Assembly: GCF_013166605.1 (NCBI RefSeq)
Contig: NZ_JABKKF010000002.1
Location: 421,996 to 485,995, forward strand
DNA length: 64,000 nt
Source: Xylanibacter muris
GTDB lineage: Bacteria; Bacteroidota; Bacteroidia; Bacteroidales; Bacteroidaceae
Direction of reading: 5' to 3'
Shown: piece after piece, positions 63,506-64,000 of the stretch
Numbering within the stretch: the first letter of the stretch is position 1
Layout of the letters: the number at the start of each line of letters is the position of its first letter
Notes under the pieces: model-generated
What the model was told of the DNA's origin: nothing
What the model saw: the letters and a program-made list of their open reading frames with translations, nothing else
Database searches by the model: none
Translations under genes and position numbers: made by a program

Positions 63506-63529
63506 CACCCGCAAACAAGAAATATGTTT

Positions 63530-63603
63530 GGTGCGTTAGTTCAGTTGGTTAGAATGCCTGCCTGTCACGCAGGAGGTCACGGGTTCGAGTCCCGTACGCA
63601 CCG
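63530..63603 (+). tRNA. tRNA-Asp(GTC), copy 1
   Basis: This 74-base tRNA has acceptor stem GGTGCGT/ACGCACC with discriminator G, anticodon loop CTGTCAC giving anticodon GTC, and T arm GGGTTCGAGTCCC. All arms fold. CCA is not encoded. Confidence 0.97.
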
Positions 63604-63641
63604 CACTCAGTGGGGTGCAACATTAGTTCTTTTGATATTTT

Positions 63642-63715
63642 GGTGCGTTAGTTCAGTTGGTTAGAATGCCTGCCTGTCACGCAGGAGGTCACGGGTTCGA
63701 GTCCCGTACGCACCG
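63642..63715 (+). tRNA. tRNA-Asp(GTC), copy 2
   Basis: This is a 74-base copy identical to the first one, 38 bp downstream, with the same anticodon GTC. It is followed by a terminator. Confidence 0.97.
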
Positions 63716-63720
63716 CTTAA

Positions 63721-63755
63721 AAAGGAAGTTGATCATCTCAACTTCCTTTTTTGTT
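63721..63755 (+). terminator. Terminator after the tRNA-Asp pair
   Basis: AAAGGAAGTTGA at 63721-63732 pairs with TCAACTTCCTTT at 63738-63749 (12 bp, 5-nt loop), followed by a T-run. Confidence 0.85.
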
Positions 63756-63807
63756 ATATCTATTTTGTTGTTTTATTAACTGTAAGCTGTTGATTTAATG
63801 CAAATTA

Positions 63808-64000
63808 GGGCTCACCCGACAAACCATGGGGATTAAGCATATAGCCTTGTAAGTCTGAAAAGAAAGAACTTAATGTCTGTCACCCCTCTTAAAGCAGCCC
63901 TGAAAGCCTTGATTTTTGCATTGAATGATTCCGCAAATGCGTTGGTAGCCCTGTTGATAAAGAAGTTCAGAACCTCATCATAATGCTCGAAAAGTGTTGC
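63808..64000 (-). mobile_element. Right end of an insertion sequence, cut by the window
   Basis: A transposase end (next feature) runs off the window edge. The sequence beginning GGGCTCACCCGACAAACC at 63808 lies 25 bp outside its stop and has the look of a terminal inverted repeat. The other end and any target duplication are beyond the window, so this boundary is a guess. Confidence 0.6.
63833..64000 (-). CDS. Transposase C-terminus (ISL3-like), partial
   Basis: The minus strand has a 55-residue open frame entering from the right edge and ending at TAA (63833). It contains FFINRATNAFAESFNAKIKAF (seen as NRATNAFAESFNAKIKAF) and FFLFRLTRLYA. The N-A-x-x-E-S-x-N-x-K-I-K pattern carries the last acidic residue of the DDE triad and is typical of ISL3-family transposases. 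The rest is outside the window. It lies 118 bp from the tRNA-Asp pair. Confidence 0.75.
   Translation of the reverse strand, partial: ATLFEHYDEVLNFFINRATNAFAESFNAKIKAFRAALRGVTDIKFFLFRLTRLYA

Overview
The window is a chromosomal segment of a Bacteroidales bacterium, probably Bacteroidaceae or Prevotellaceae. The evidence is: many -7 boxes of the form TAnnTTTG with an upstream TTTG or TTG 19-21 bp away (the Bacteroidota sigma-ABfr type); a complex I operon with fused NuoCD and no NuoEFG; an adjacent Nqr operon; a lipoprotein form of TamA; and a Rho factor with a very long disordered N-terminal insert. Gene content fits an anaerobic, saccharolytic gut-type organism. Species cannot be fixed from the sequence alone.

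Layout. 1-3071: tail of a HAD phosphatase, panB, an MFS transporter and a BadF-type sugar kinase. 3114-13236: the ten-gene nuo operon (A, B, CD, H, I, J, K, L, M, N) with its own -7 box and terminator. 13267-16364: comEC convergent with a cytoplasmic alpha-amylase. 16561-23988 (minus strand): tamB, a FemAB-like acyltransferase and a GH2 glycosidase. 24731-30736: nqrABCDEF with a terminator. 30840-36922: SpoU rRNA methyltransferase divergent from TamL, then HAD phosphatase, O-acetyltransferase, a YiiX-like cysteine hydrolase and small lipoproteins. 37015-40572: pyruvate:ferredoxin oxidoreductase. 40647-49862: a DUF4143-type ATPase, an ATP-grasp-like protein overlapping a GH43 glycosidase, a 59-residue membrane protein, and an RGAE-GH106 operon acting on rhamnogalacturonan. 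49966-58110: a lipoprotein, lepA, a Crp/Fnr regulator, a GltD-like flavoprotein, a MORN-GH25 lysozyme and rho. 58125-63458: engB, ABC-F, recR, a membrane protein, GT2 and GNAT. 63474-64000: two identical tRNA-Asp genes, a terminator, and the end of an insertion sequence cut by the window edge.

The energy genes form one logical set. Pyruvate:ferredoxin oxidoreductase makes reduced ferredoxin. The 11-subunit-type complex I lacks its NADH module and so probably takes electrons from ferredoxin or another donor. Nqr oxidises NADH and pumps sodium. All three lie within about 38 kb. The glycosidases (GH13, GH2, GH43, GH106, CE12-type esterase) feed the same fermentative metabolism.

The least explained structure is a pair of homologous intergenic elements, 24184-24425 (minus orientation) and 44801-45046 (plus orientation). 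They are 242 and 246 bp long and have matching ends. Each carries four 13-bp near-palindromes GAA-N7-TTC spaced exactly 22 bp apart. Two neighbouring units can form a hairpin, and between the copies one base pair differs on both sides (A-T versus G-C). I do not recognise this element.
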